The notes under the pieces: generated by a model
What the model was told of the DNA's origin: nothing
Databases searched by the model: none
What the model saw: only the letters and a program-made list of their open reading frames with translations
Shown: positions 34,894 through 44,687 of the stretch, one piece after another
How positions within the stretch are numbered: position 1 is the first letter of the stretch
Layout: every line of letters begins with the position of its first letter
Made by a program: the position numbers and the translations under genes
Assembly: GCA_036504215.1 (NCBI GenBank)
Contig: DASXVO010000054.1
Coordinates: 1-64,000 of the forward strand
From: Vicinamibacterales bacterium
Lineage (GTDB): Bacteria; Acidobacteriota; Vicinamibacteria; Vicinamibacterales; Fen-181
Length of the DNA: 64,000 nt
Direction: 5' to 3'

Positions 34894-37419
34894 CTACCAG
34901 ACTGCCAGCACCGCGGCCCGCAGCTCTGCGATGTCCACCGCGGTGACGACCGTGGCGCCGCCCGTCACGGCGGCGTGCGTGTAGGTCGGCGGCGGGTGAC
35001 TCGCCGCCGAGTACACGGCGTTCAATGCCGTCCGCAATTCCGTCACGTGCGCCGCCTTGACCGCCGTGCCCCCCGCGACGAGCGCGGCATCGGTCCAGGC
35101 GAATGCGCCCAGCGGGGCCCGCGCTCGCAGCGCATCGATGGCCTGGCGCAGTTCGGCGATGTGCGCGCCCTTCACCGTCGTCGATCCCGCCGTCAGCGGA
35201 TCGTCGGTGAACGTCGGGGCGCCCGGCGAGTTCGCGACGACGATGGTCACGGCCCTGGTGGCGCTCGAGTAGCTGGCCGTGTCGGTGGGCGTGAACATCG
35301 TCAGCAGCGTGTGCGTGCCCACCGTGAGCACCGTTCCCGCCGCCGGCGCGTACACGAACGTGCCGGCCACGGCGGATCCGCCGCTGCTCGCGGTCGCATT
35401 CAGTTGTGTCGCCGAGAGCGCCGTCCCGTAGACAATCGCCGAGGGCGGCGCCCAGGCGATCGTCGGCCTCGGGGGCAGGACCAGGGCGAACGCGCCGCTA
35501 CCGGATGTTCCCGCATAGAGCGTGGTCGGCGTCGCCGGAGCGATCGCCAGGGCACGAACATCGGCATTGGTCAGGCCGGCGTTCGCCGCGCTCCAGGTTC
35601 CGCCGCCGTTCGTGCTCTTGAACACCCCGCCGTTGAAGGCCGCCGCAATGAGGGTGGTCGGCCCCAGCGGGTCGATCGCGAGGGCTCGAACGAAGAGATT
35701 GGTCAGGCCGGAGTTGACCGCGCTCCAGGCCCCGCCGCCGTTGGTGGTCTTGAACACGCCGCCATTGGTCCCCGCATAGACGGTGGCCGGCGTGACCGGG
35801 TCGATCGCCAGCGTGAAAATTGAGGTGTTGGTCATGCCCGTGCTGGCGGCGTTCCACGTTGCGCCGCCGTCCGTGCTCTTGACCAGGTTGCCGCTCGTCG
35901 CCACGTAGATCGTGGCCGGCGTGACCGGATCGATCGCGAGGGCGGACACCCAGAGGGTGGTCGGGCCGGTATTGAGAGCGCCCCAGTTCGCCCCGCCATT
36001 CGTGGTCTTGTACACGCCGCCGCTCGACGGGGCCGCATAGAGGGTGGCCGGCGTCGCCGGATCGATCGCCAGGTACTTGATCTGGGAATTGGGCAGGCCG
36101 GTTCTGGCGGCGCTCCACGTGGCCCCGCCGTCCGTGCTCTTGCGCACGCTGTCGAAGGTCGTCCCGACATAGAGGGTGGCCGGCGTCGCCGGGTCAATTG
36201 CCAGGGCGTTGACCGACTGACTGGCCGGGCCCGTGTTGAGCGCGCTCCAGTTCGCTCCGGCGTCCGCGCTCTTGAACACGGCGCCCCACCCCCCCGCCGG
36301 GTCCGTCCTCACCGCATACAGGAGGCCCGGCGTCGATGGATCGATCGACACACCCGACACCACGCTGGCGGTCAGGCCGGCGGTGACGGCGCTCCACGTC
36401 CCGCCGCCGTTCGTGCTCTTGAACACGCCGTCGTGGGCCGTCCCCGCATAGAGCGTGGTTGGCGTCGTCGGATCGATCGCCAGGGAGAGGACGTCGGTGT
36501 CGGTCAGGCCGGTGTTGACCGCGGTCCATGCTCCGCCGCCGTTCGTGCTCGTGAACACGCCGCGGTCGCGCGTTCCCGCGTAGAGCGTCGCCGGCGTCGT
36601 CGGATCGATCGCCAGGGTCTGAACGGCGTAGAACGGCGTCAGGCCGGTGCTGGCCGCGGCCCAGGTTCCCCCGGCGTTCGTGGTCTTGTACACCTGTCCG
36701 GCAGACGTCCCCGCATAGACCGTGGCCGGCGTGGCCGAGTCGATGGCCAGCGCCGAGACAGAGGTAGCGACCAGGCCAGTGCCGGCCGCGCTCCACGTTC
36801 CCCCACCGTTCGTGCTCGTGAACACGCCGCCGCCAAGCGTCGCCGCATAGAGCGTAGCCGGCGTCGCCGGGTCGATCGCCAGCGCGTAGGCGTAGGGATT
36901 CACTGGCAGGCCGGTGTTGATCGCGCCCCACTGCCCCCCGCCGTTCGTGCTCTTGTAGACACCGCCGCCTGTCGCCGCATAGACGGTGGTCGGGGTTGCC
37001 GGGTCAATCAACAGGATGCTGGCATCGGTCGTACTGGTGAGGCCGGTGTTGGCCGCGTTCCAGGCCCCGCCGCCGTTCGTGCTCTTGAACACGCCGCCGC
37101 CCAGCGTGCCGGCATAGATCGTGGCCGGCGTCGCCGGGTCGATCGCCAGGGCGGCTACCGAGAGCTTGGTGAGGCCGGTGTTGACCGCGCTCCAGGTCGC
37201 GCCGCCGTTCGTGCTCTTGAACACGCCGCCGGCAAGCGTTCCCGCATAGAGCGTGGTCGGCGTGGCCGGGTCGATGGCGAGGGCATAGATGCGTCCGCCT
37301 TGGGGCCCGACGCTGGTCCACTCACCGGCCCCGGCGGCCGCGACCCGCGACTGGCCGGAGACACCGAGGAGCAGAAGGACGAGGAGAACGGCGGCCTGGC
37401 GTGTGGGGATGTGCTGCAT
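34894..37419 (-). CDS. Secreted sortilin/BNR-like propeller protein with shared C-terminal module
   Basis: This is an 841-residue protein with signal peptide (V-L-L-V-L-L-L-L-G-V-S-G). Residues ~28-650 are 13 full repeats and one half repeat of about 44 residues with the frame L-A-I-D-P-x-T-P-x-T-x-Y-A-G-T, G-G-V-F-K-S-T-N-G-G-x-x-W and N-T-G-L. These are BNR/Asp-box-type blades as in sortilin and photosystem-assembly-like propellers. Next is an M-B-G-type domain (Y-G-T-A-L-S-A-T-Q-L-N-A-T), and then a 107-residue C-terminal module (from base 35217) colinear with the end of the giant protein. Likely extracellular and structural or ligand-binding. Confidence 0.9.
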   Translation of the reverse strand: MQHIPTRQAAVLLVLLLLGVSGQSRVAAAGAGEWTSVGPQGGRIYALAIDPATPTTLYAGTLAGGVFKSTNGGATWSAVNTGLTKLSVAALAIDPATPATIYAGTLGGGVFKSTNGGGAWNAANTGLTSTTDASILLIDPATPTTVYAATGGGVYKSTNGGGQWGAINTGLPVNPYAYALAIDPATPATLYAATLGGGVFTSTNGGGTWSAAGTGLVATSVSALAIDSATPATVYAGTSAGQVYKTTNAGGTWAAASTGLTPFYAVQTLAIDPTTPATLYAGTRDRGVFTSTNGGGAWTAVNTGLTDTDVLSLAIDPTTPTTLYAGTAHDGVFKSTNGGGTWSAVTAGLTASVVSGVSIDPSTPGLLYAVRTDPAGGWGAVFKSADAGANWSALNTGPASQSVNALAIDPATPATLYVGTTFDSVRKSTDGGATWSAARTGLPNSQIKYLAIDPATPATLYAAPSSGGVYKTTNGGANWGALNTGPTTLWVSALAIDPVTPATIYVATSGNLVKSTDGGATWNAASTGMTNTSIFTLAIDPVTPATVYAGTNGGVFKTTNGGGAWSAVNSGLTNLFVRALAIDPLGPTTLIAAAFNGGVFKSTNGGGTWSAANAGLTNADVRALAIAPATPTTLYAGTSGSGAFALVLPPRPTIAWAPPSAIVYGTALSATQLNATASSGGSAVAGTFVYAPAAGTVLTVGTHTLLTMFTPTDTASYSSATRAVTIVVANSPGAPTFTDDPLTAGSTTVKGAHIAELRQAIDALRARAPLGAFAWTDAALVAGGTAVKAAHVTELRTALNAVYSAASHPPPTYTHAAVTGGATVVTAVDIAELRAAVLAVW
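35480..37330 (-). repeat. 13.5 tandem ~132-base coding repeats (propeller blades)
   Basis: Each unit encodes one Asp-box blade. DNA identity between units is high; the codons for S-T-N-G-G-G-x-W-S-A recur nearly unchanged. This suggests expansion by slippage or unequal recombination more recent than in the giant protein's array. Confidence 0.85.
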
Positions 37420-37510
37420 GGTGGGTCTTGGCTGAGAAAGGCGCTTATCTTACCATCTGGGGGCTTCGAGCGCCGCCGCCCGGGACCGACCTTCGTCATG
37501 CTGACCTGGA

Positions 37511-37725
37511 CATGGACGCGACATCGCTCCTCGTCGAGATCGGACGGCCGTTGCTGGAGGTCGGGTTGAACGCCGTCCTGATTGGCAACGCGGGCGCCGC
37601 GCAACCTGGCGAAGCTGAGCGCGCATGCGCGGGTTCGACGAGACGATCCGCCGATGGCAGGCCCTGCCGCCGGAGCGGCGGACGAACGTCCTCCGGAATC
37701 GCGTGGGCTTCCGCGGCGCGGTCCG
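37511..37725 (+). pseudogene. Remnant of a nucleotidyltransferase-type two-gene system
   Basis: Bases 37511-37605 read L-L-V-E-I-G-R-P-L-L-E-V-G-L-N-A-V-L-I-G-N-A, like the N-terminus of MNT-type nucleotidyltransferases, which continue to G-S-x-x-T-x-D-x-D; that catalytic part is missing. A different frame then reads D-E-T-I-R-R-W-Q-A-L-P-P-E-R-R-T-N, resembling a small partner protein. The two pieces are joined by a deletion. Family assignment is from memory of similar pairs and is tentative; a less damaged pair sits at 57924-58635. Confidence 0.4.
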
Positions 37726-37894
37726 GACCCGCGAAACCCCGCCTTCGTCCCGCTTTGTCCCGGCCCCGTCCCATCCCAGTTGCGTCCGGGCGGCGGGAAG
37801 GGCACGCTTCCAGCAGAACAGGCCACCTGCCGCGACGTCCGGGCGTCACCGCGAATCGACGCACGAGGACGTTCCCGCACGCGAGGAACATCGA

Positions 37895-38779
37895 ATGAAG
37901 AAGTCGGCGCTGCTCTTCCTGATCCTGCTGGCCGTGGCTTCGAACGGCCGATCTCAAACCACGCCCGAGGCGGGGCCCTACCTGGGCCAACGGCCTCCCG
38001 GGACCACGCCGGCCGTGTTCGCCCCGGGGATCATCTCCAGGGGAAACATCCACAGCCGCCTGGAAATCTCCCCCGACCTCCGGGAGATGTTCTGGAATAC
38101 CGTCGACATGAAGGCGTTTTCAACGCACATCCTGTCGGTCAGGAAGGTCGACGGGAGATGGTCGGACCCGCAGCCGCCGCCCTTTGCCAGGGACGGGGAC
38201 ACGCAGGGGGCCGTGTTCTCGCCCGACGGGAAGAGGCTGTACTTCCGTCGCAATACCGGTGACGGCTGGGTTGCCCGGTACGTCGAGAGAACGGAGGCGG
38301 GATGGAGCGCCCCCCGCGATGACGGCCCCATGGCGAACGGGAGTTCTTCGTTCACCACGTCGGGCCGGGCCTACTTCTCCGCGGCGATGGACACGAAGAT
38401 CTGGAACACCGGAATCTTCGAGGCGCGGTACTCGGCCGGCGGCTACTCGGACGTCACGCCGTTGGACGGCGCGATCAACGTTCCGAAGGCCATCGACTAC
38501 ACGCCCTACGTGTCGCCGGATGGTTCCTTCCTGCTGTTCGCCTCGAACCGTCCGCTCGTCAGCGACAAGGAAGTTCTGCACATCCACGTCAGCTTCAAGC
38601 GGAGTGACGGCACGTGGTCGGCTCCCCGGAGGGTCAGTGAGATCCAGGCGAGGTTTCCCTCGCTGTCGCCGGACGGCCAGTACCTGTTCTTCTGCGGAGA
38701 CGATGGGAACATCTATTGGGTGGACAGGGGGATCCTCGACCCGATCAAGGCCGCGTCTGTGAGTCCCGTCGTCAAGTAG
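37895..38779 (+). CDS. PD40/TolB-like beta-propeller protein, exported
   Basis: This 294-residue protein starts at ATG 37895 after GAGGAA, with a signal peptide (L-L-F-L-I-L-L-A-V-A-S-N-G). WD40-like PD40 repeats are visible by their S-P-D-G-K-R-L-Y-F, S-P-D-G-S-F-L-L-F and S-P-D-G-Q-Y-L-F-F signatures, spaced around residues 100-280. The proteins usually fold as small propellers that bind other proteins or sugars; no catalytic residues are evident. The frame is open upstream to 37625, but that part belongs to older debris. The gene is followed by a hairpin. Confidence 0.85.
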   Translation: MKKSALLFLILLAVASNGRSQTTPEAGPYLGQRPPGTTPAVFAPGIISRGNIHSRLEISPDLREMFWNTVDMKAFSTHILSVRKVDGRWSDPQPPPFARDGDTQGAVFSPDGKRLYFRRNTGDGWVARYVERTEAGWSAPRDDGPMANGSSSFTTSGRAYFSAAMDTKIWNTGIFEARYSAGGYSDVTPLDGAINVPKAIDYTPYVSPDGSFLLFASNRPLVSDKEVLHIHVSFKRSDGTWSAPRRVSEIQARFPSLSPDGQYLFFCGDDGNIYWVDRGILDPIKAASVSPVVK

Positions 38780-38782
38780 CGG

Positions 38783-38816
38783 GGGAGGGGCGTCCCCGCG
38801 CGGCCGAACCCCTCCC
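38783..38816 (+). terminator. Possible terminator after the PD40 gene
   Basis: An 8-bp G/C stem (GGGAGGGG with CCCCTCCC) lies a few bases after the stop codon. The loop is 18 bases and there is no U-run, so it is weak evidence. Confidence 0.35.
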
Positions 38817-39042
38817 GTGCGACCGGCGCCGGTGCGACCGGTCCAGAAACCTCTCCCAGTCCAGAACTCTCTCCTGGAGAGATTGTCCGCGTTGTCCGCG
38901 GTCTGATGACCGCGGGCGTCCTGTCGCACGGTTCTCGTGCGAAACCGCCAGGCGTGTCCGTCGGATCCGGCGAAGGCTCGGCACGTTCGCCGACCCCCAC
39001 GCTCTGCCATTCCGCGGTGAGCGTGAAGACTGGAGGTGTCGA

Positions 39043-39645
39043 ATGCGGAAATCCCGCGCGATGTTACTGGCGGCCGTCGCTCTCGACGGGCCTGGTGTTC
39101 CGGTATCGGTTCCAGGAGAAAGACGACGCCATCGGCGTGGGTGTCGGGGTGCACTTCGTCTTCGTGCCGAAGGGGACGAGCGACGCGAGCCGTGCGGCGC
39201 CAGCCCTGACGATCCACGTCGGCAAGGCGGCCATGCACGTGTTTGCCGGGATCGTGATCATGCCGACCGACGACGCCATCCTGCCGAACAACGCGGAGCG
39301 CGTGGTGGCACCCGCGTCGTTCAGCCCGGCGTCGTCTCCGAGGTTCTCAGCCCTCGCGTGGCGTTGCAGGAGGTTACGGCGCGACAGGAGATCGCGCGCC
39401 TGCAGAAGGAGGACTCGGGATTCACCGTGCTCACCCAGGACGTGCTCGCGCGCAAGTTCTCTCCGCTGACGGGCGCCAACGACATCGGCGGCTGGGAGAG
39501 GTCTCTCGGTTGTGGTTCCTCAGCCGGACCGGCCAATTCGGCAAGGACACCTTCGTTGAGAACCATGTCGACGATCAGGGCCGTATTGGTCTGGCCAAGA
39601 GCTGGAGCAGTTGCATGAAGAAGAGGATCAGGAGAGCCGTGTAAA
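39043..39645 (+). pseudogene. Frameshifted remnant of an exported protein
   Basis: ATG 39043 has TGGAGGT upstream and starts a signal peptide (M-L-L-A-A-V-A-L). The frame then shifts: L-S-T-G-L-V-F-R-Y-R-F-Q and G-V-H-F-V-F-V-P-K-G-T-S-D-A continue in a second frame to about 39320. A-L-Q-E-V-T-A-R-Q-E-I-A-R-L-Q-K and D-S-G-F-T-V follow in a third frame, and L-W-F-L-S-R-T-G-Q-F-G-K after another break. Each piece has high G/C third positions, so this was one gene broken by several indels. The family is not recognised. Confidence 0.5.
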
Positions 39646-39980
39646 ACTGCGCGGCACCCTGCGTGGTCGCGGCGGCGACGTGCGGCGGCACCGTGGTCGC
39701 CTATCTCGGGTGTGTCGGGCTCGCCTGTGGCGGCTGCCTGGTATTCAATTTCGCAGGAGATTGTCTGCACTTTCAGTTTGATCTCGCCGGTGGACAAGTC
39801 GACCACTGAATCGGCCCGGCTGTGTCCCCATGCCGTGTCTTGGACATAGGAATCCGTGAGCGCCCACGTCCCCCACTGTGGGGTGCCGGCGGCGTTGGTG
39901 ACGTAGAAGAGTGGCCCGGCGGTTCCGGCGCGGGCGGCGAACAGGCACATGCACACAGACAGCCAAAATCGTGGTGTCAC
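39321..39980 (-). CDS. Hypothetical exported protein, probably degraded at its C-terminus
   Basis: GTG 39980 has a strong AGGAGGG site six bases upstream and opens a signal peptide (W-L-S-V-C-M-C-L-F-A-A-R-A-G-T-A). About 60 plausible mature residues follow (F-Y-V-T-N-A-A-G-T-P-Q-W-G-T-W-A-L, V-D-L-S-T-G-E-I-K-L). After base ~39740 the reading becomes Arg/Ala-rich, runs antisense to the plus-strand remnant, and probably no longer reflects the original protein. No family was recognised. It may be a pseudogene or a short secreted protein with a scrambled tail. Confidence 0.4.
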   Translation of the reverse strand: MTPRFWLSVCMCLFAARAGTAGPLFYVTNAAGTPQWGTWALTDSYVQDTAWGHSRADSVVDLSTGEIKLKVQTISCEIEYQAAATGEPDTPEIGDHGAAARRRRDHAGCRAVLHGSPDPLLHATAPALGQTNTALIVDMVLNEGVLAELAGPAEEPQPRDLSQPPMSLAPVSGENLRASTSWVSTVNPESSFCRRAISCRAVTSCNATRGLRTSETTPG

Positions 39981-40281
39981 AGGTCCCTCCTTCCGGCTGG
40001 CACGCAGCCGGCGCCGCGCTGGCTGCAAATCACGGCCCAACTCGGCAATGTTGGGATCAACCGTTCGCCCGCTGTCGTTGCCGGCTCCGCCCGGTCATTG
40101 GGCCCAGGCGTCAGGTCGGCCTCATGTCCGCGTCGACGGCCAGGGGCGGGTCATCGGACGCCACCTGCCTTGTCGCGGGGTCGGGCAGGGCGAACAACAT
40201 CCCGGGCGCGGCCGAGGGCATCACCGAACCGCGCGTGACCATCGCGGCGGTCGCGTGATGGCGCGTTGTGGCGGCGCCGTG
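39981..40281. other. No gene recognised
   Basis: This 300-base stretch between the degraded exported gene and the Fis-like fragment has no credible frame, ribosome site or hairpin on either strand. Confidence 0.4.
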
Positions 40282-40509
40282 TCAGCCGGCGTCGGGCTGG
40301 GAGCGACTTGTCTCCAGGAGTCCGAGCCTCTCGCGTTTGAGGTAGAGGCCCTTGCGCGACAGGCCCAGGAGTTTCGCGGCTTCGTCCATCCGGTTGCCGG
40401 AGACCGAGAGCGCGTTTGTGACGTGGGCGCGCGAGAAATCGATGTACAGCGCGGCGGCCAGGCGCAGGTACGCGGCGAGCAGTCGGAGCTTGTCGTCCAC
40501 GCCGGCCAT
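40282..40509 (-). pseudogene. Fis-type helix-turn-helix fragment, duplicated end of a sigma-54 activator
   Basis: The 75-residue frame ends R-A-H-V-T-N-A-L-S-V-S-G-N-R-M-D and then [17 protein letters not shown]. It nearly matches the C-terminal DNA-binding domain of the sigma-54 activator remnant at 43782 ([16 protein letters not shown]). No ATPase domain precedes it. ATG 40509 with a GGAG nine bases away could still express a small Fis-like protein, so function is not excluded. The next 350 bases upstream (40510-40858) hold no recognised gene. Confidence 0.6.
40287..40446 (-). repeat. Direct repeat, copy 1 (flanks the ATPase gene)
   Basis: About 160 bases align with 43787-43946 at a constant offset of exactly 3500, with no gaps. 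The block includes more than 40 consecutive identical bases (from 40326). It encodes the Fis-type helix-turn-helix. Confidence 0.85.
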
Positions 40510-40858
40510 CGTCGTGCGCTCCGGGTAGGTGGTGATGTCCTCCTGGCGGCGGCGGAGGCGGCAGAGCGCGGCGAGGAAGCAGCGACCGAGCGGCGGGCCG
40601 GCACCCTCGGGTGTGGTCACGCCGGCGTTCATGCGCACGTGCGATGACCTGCGCGGGGCGGGGTGGCCAGCGGCTGTTCCATTGCCGTGATCCAACGGAG
40701 GCTGCCGCACGAGCGAGTGGCGGCGCCTGCGAGCGGCGCCAGCAACCGAGCCGATCGTGAGCTTCCCCAATTGATGGGCCGTTCTTGGATCGACCGCCAG
40801 CGGTGGAGAGCGGCCCTCCGGAAGGCGAGGTTCCGCGAGAGACCGGTCGTTGCCATCC

Positions 40859-43261
40859 TCAAGGGTGCGGCGTGCGCTCGATGACGACGAAACGGCGCTT
40901 CTCGCCCTTCTTCCGTCGCTCCTCCGGATCCAGCCACTCGAGCGGAACGAGCACGTGGCGCCTGAGCTCCGCAGATTCCTCGAACCGCGGGACGTTCGAG
41001 ACGAGGATGCAATCGCCGCGCACTTCCTCGAAACGGGCCGCCAGGATCTCCATGCTGCGGAACCCGTTCACCGGCACCATGTCGTGGAACAGCTGGAGGA
41101 CGGCCCGCTGAATCGTGCGGATCGGCCGGTCCGGCCGGTCGAGCAGGGAGAGCATCGAATACACCTGCTCGGTCCTGAGCGGCGCGTCCGCCTTCTCGAG
41201 CCGCTCCAGAATCCCCGGCCTGCCGATCAGTCTGTACGCGGCAAGGTCCTCGCCGAAATCGGCCTTGCCGAGCTCCTCCGCGATCGCGTCACGCGAAGGC
41301 CCGCCGGAGAGCTCCGTGAGATCGAGAATCGGGCCGTTCAGCCGGGATACGAAGTCGGAGCCCTTCGTCGTCGGCTTGTCCCCGCCCACCATGTCCTTCA
41401 GGCTGCTGGTGGAGGCAAAGACCCAGGCGCAGCGCTTGAGGCGATGTGAGTGCCCGTCCTTCATGAAGTGGCCGTCCCAGAGGGGACCGAGAAACAGCGG
41501 TATGGCGTCGAATCCCTGGATGGGCGCGTTGATTTCGTCGACGAATACCAGCGTCCGCCTCTCCGTTCGGCTCAGGATGGCTGCGATCGCCGTCAGGCAG
41601 TCGATCACCTCTTCGCTGCTCGCCATCTGGGCCATCGAGAACTCGACGAACTCCATGCCGAAACGATCGGCCAGGCACTTGGCGAGGAACGTCTTGCCCC
41701 AGCCGGGAGCGCCGGTCACCAGACAGCTCAACGGCCGGGCCGGATCCGGGTCGCGCTTGAACGTGCCCACGGACCAGACCAGCCTGTTGATCGCCGTGCG
41801 CTTGGGGCTGCCGACGCAGATGTACTTCTTGAGGCTCCCTTCCGCGCGCCAGAGCTGGAGCTTATTATTGCGGACGGTACCGATCCCCGACGAGGAGGCA
41901 ATCCAGGCCCGCCACAGGTCGTCGTAATTCTTGGGAGGCGGCGGCGCAGGGAGTGGGTGGTTCCCCGGAAGCGAGACGTTGGACAGAATCATGCCGTGCG
42001 GCCTGCGGCCGCTGCCACTGGACGCCTCGGTCCATTCGTAGGCTACCGCGAGCGCCCGCTGACACTGCAGGCCAAACGCGTCGGGACCCGACTGGAGCCG
42101 CTGCGCCACGAGGCTGGCAAACAGGACCGACGTCCTGCCGGTGTTGGCTCGCTGCTTCGCCCGGTCCAAATCCACCAGGTGACAGCGGTGCTTCGCGCGT
42201 CCTTGCGCCCGTCGGCGCCGCATGTGAGCAGAAGGGTTTCCGTCGCCAACAAGCTCCAGGGCAAACAGCTTGTTGTCGTCGCAGAGCACGACCGCGTGCT
42301 TCGGGGCGGGAAGGCATGCCTGTGGTCCAGCAGTTGTCGGGTTGGCCGCGGGACCCTCCGGGGAATCCTCCCTGTACCAGAAGGTCCGAGTGAGCTCACC
42401 CAGGAGTTCCAGGCCCGCCCGGCCGAGATTCGGGCCGTGCCACCATTCCCGGCCGGGCTTCAAGTGGTCGGCCAGCTTGAAATCGATCACGACGAGTTCC
42501 AGGTCCAGATCCTGCGGCAAGGCCTTCATCCAGGCTGGGTCTTCCATCTTGCTCCGGATGAACCAGCGCGCCTTCGGTGCGCCGTCGAGCTCGAGGATCG
42601 CGCGAATGGTCTCCTTCCGCATGACGCCCTTGCCGTGGTCCACGATCACGACGGCCGCGATCGTCTTCCCCTTCGTCTTCTCCGTCAGACTCCCGTAGCC
42701 GAATTTGCCCGACTGCGACAGATCGCTTTCCCAGTCGATTCGATAGAGCACCCGGCCCGGGTCGGTATCCGAATCGGACTCGCACCGGATGATCCGGTTG
42801 GTCGGGACGGTGTCACTCGACGCCAGGTTGGCGAGCGTATCCCCGAACGTCCACTCGCAGTCATCCGTCGTCGCGTCTTGCTGGGAGCACAGCCCGCGGC
42901 CTCGCCCCGGCGCCGGAGCGAGGCCGCGGAGGTTCAGGTGCGATAGTCGTGAGTAGGACCGCTCCGCGGGGCAGAGCGCGCACGGAAATACCTCCTCGTC
43001 GGCGGGGTTCCACGCGCCGACGCCAAAGCATGTGTGGCCTGGCACGTTTCTGAGCGCTCTGTAGACGATCGACGCTCCGCAGGGCGACGTCTGGCGCACC
43101 AGGGGCCGGTCGTGACGGACCTCGTAGTGGTGCTCGCCCGGCTGCGAGCTGTGGTGGAGGTTCAGCGGGCTGAGCGTCCAGGTCTCGTCGATGAACCAAT
43201 CGCCGACCACCAGGATGGCGGTATGCGGCGTCTGGGTTTCCGGTGCGGCCGCGTCCGGCAT
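40859..43261 (-). CDS. Degenerate ribokinase/RfaE-like domain fused to an AAA+ ATPase
   Basis: This is an 800-residue cytoplasmic protein; the start at 43261 follows GGGAGAA. Residues ~15-420 resemble a PfkB/RfaE carbohydrate kinase: I-L-V-V-G-D-W-F-I-D-E at the start, R-V-L-Y-R-I-D-W-E like the RfaE L-x-R-I-D-x-E strand, A-A-V-V-I-V-D-H-G-K-G-V like S-D-Y-x-K-G, and G-P-N-L. Where kinases have G-A-G-D it reads T-G-R-T-S (~373-378), so the catalytic aspartate is missing. A C-x-x-C pair near residues 94-97 may bind a metal. The C-terminal AAA+ domain has Walker A G-A-P-G-W-G-K-T (517-524) and Walker B L-V-F-V-D-E-I-N (~571-578). A sensor-plus-motor role is inferred. The gene stands alone between two direct repeats. 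Confidence 0.75.
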   Translation of the reverse strand: MPDAAAPETQTPHTAILVVGDWFIDETWTLSPLNLHHSSQPGEHHYEVRHDRPLVRQTSPCGASIVYRALRNVPGHTCFGVGAWNPADEEVFPCALCPAERSYSRLSHLNLRGLAPAPGRGRGLCSQQDATTDDCEWTFGDTLANLASSDTVPTNRIIRCESDSDTDPGRVLYRIDWESDLSQSGKFGYGSLTEKTKGKTIAAVVIVDHGKGVMRKETIRAILELDGAPKARWFIRSKMEDPAWMKALPQDLDLELVVIDFKLADHLKPGREWWHGPNLGRAGLELLGELTRTFWYREDSPEGPAANPTTAGPQACLPAPKHAVVLCDDNKLFALELVGDGNPSAHMRRRRAQGRAKHRCHLVDLDRAKQRANTGRTSVLFASLVAQRLQSGPDAFGLQCQRALAVAYEWTEASSGSGRRPHGMILSNVSLPGNHPLPAPPPPKNYDDLWRAWIASSSGIGTVRNNKLQLWRAEGSLKKYICVGSPKRTAINRLVWSVGTFKRDPDPARPLSCLVTGAPGWGKTFLAKCLADRFGMEFVEFSMAQMASSEEVIDCLTAIAAILSRTERRTLVFVDEINAPIQGFDAIPLFLGPLWDGHFMKDGHSHRLKRCAWVFASTSSLKDMVGGDKPTTKGSDFVSRLNGPILDLTELSGGPSRDAIAEELGKADFGEDLAAYRLIGRPGILERLEKADAPLRTEQVYSMLSLLDRPDRPIRTIQRAVLQLFHDMVPVNGFRSMEILAARFEEVRGDCILVSNVPRFEESAELRRHVLVPLEWLDPEERRKKGEKRRFVVIERTPHP

Positions 43262-43781
43262 GTGCAGTTCTCCCTGGTCGAGGGGTGCGGCCTCGACGCC
43301 CCCCTCGGGGGAACGTCGACGGACCGGCATCGGGTTCACTGGACGATGACCTCAACGGGCCGTGTTCGCAGGATGTCTTGTGGCGAGTCGAATAGAGCGG
43401 CACACCGCCGCAAACTCGCGAACGGGGTTCGAGGGCTCGAGGTGTCCAGCTGATTATCTTCGCGCGGACGCCCCTGTCAAGGAACGAGAGGCGGAACGAG
43501 GGGCGTGCGCCCGGTCTTCCCAGGCCTGCCACGCGAGGCCCAGGCGCAGGCCCTTCAGGTGCAGCCACATGTGTGAGAAACCGAGGAGCCCAGTCGGAGT
43601 GGTTCTGGCAGCCGCGCCGCCGACGTACTTCGATCGTTGCCGGCGGCGGGTCGGCAGGTAGGGGGGACGACCCGTCCTGGACGAGGAGGGCGAGTCGAAC
43701 TGCAACGCGGAGATGCGGCAAGGCGGAATGGCGGGCTTGTCCCGCCGAAGCGGCGCTAATTCACATCGCCGCGAAGGCGGA
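43262..43781. other. Gap upstream of the ATPase gene, with a short palindromic repeat
   Basis: No gene was recognised in this ~520-base interval. It must contain the promoter of the ATPase gene, but no clear -35/-10 pair stands out. At 43730-43746 it holds GGCGGG-CTTGT-CCCGCC, a REP-like palindrome. Related sequence (G-G-C-T-G-G-C-T-T-G-C-C-C-C-G-C-C) occurs at 13950-13970, at the break of the permease scrap. Confidence 0.45.
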
Positions 43782-44645
<864 letters not shown>

Positions 44646-44670
44646 AAACTCGCCAGATTCGTTAGCAGAG

Positions 44671-44687
44671 GTGGCTAAACCGGCCAC
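44671..44687. repeat. IS21-like terminal motif
   Basis: It contains AAACCGGCCAC (44677-44687) inside the inverted repeat GTGGC...GCCAC. The same AAACCGGCCAC recurs at 47052-47062 and as GAACCGGCCAC at 47027-47037, just before the istA fragment. Multiple short repeats of this kind occur at the ends of IS21-family elements. The activator remnant breaks off about 30 bases away. Confidence 0.4.
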
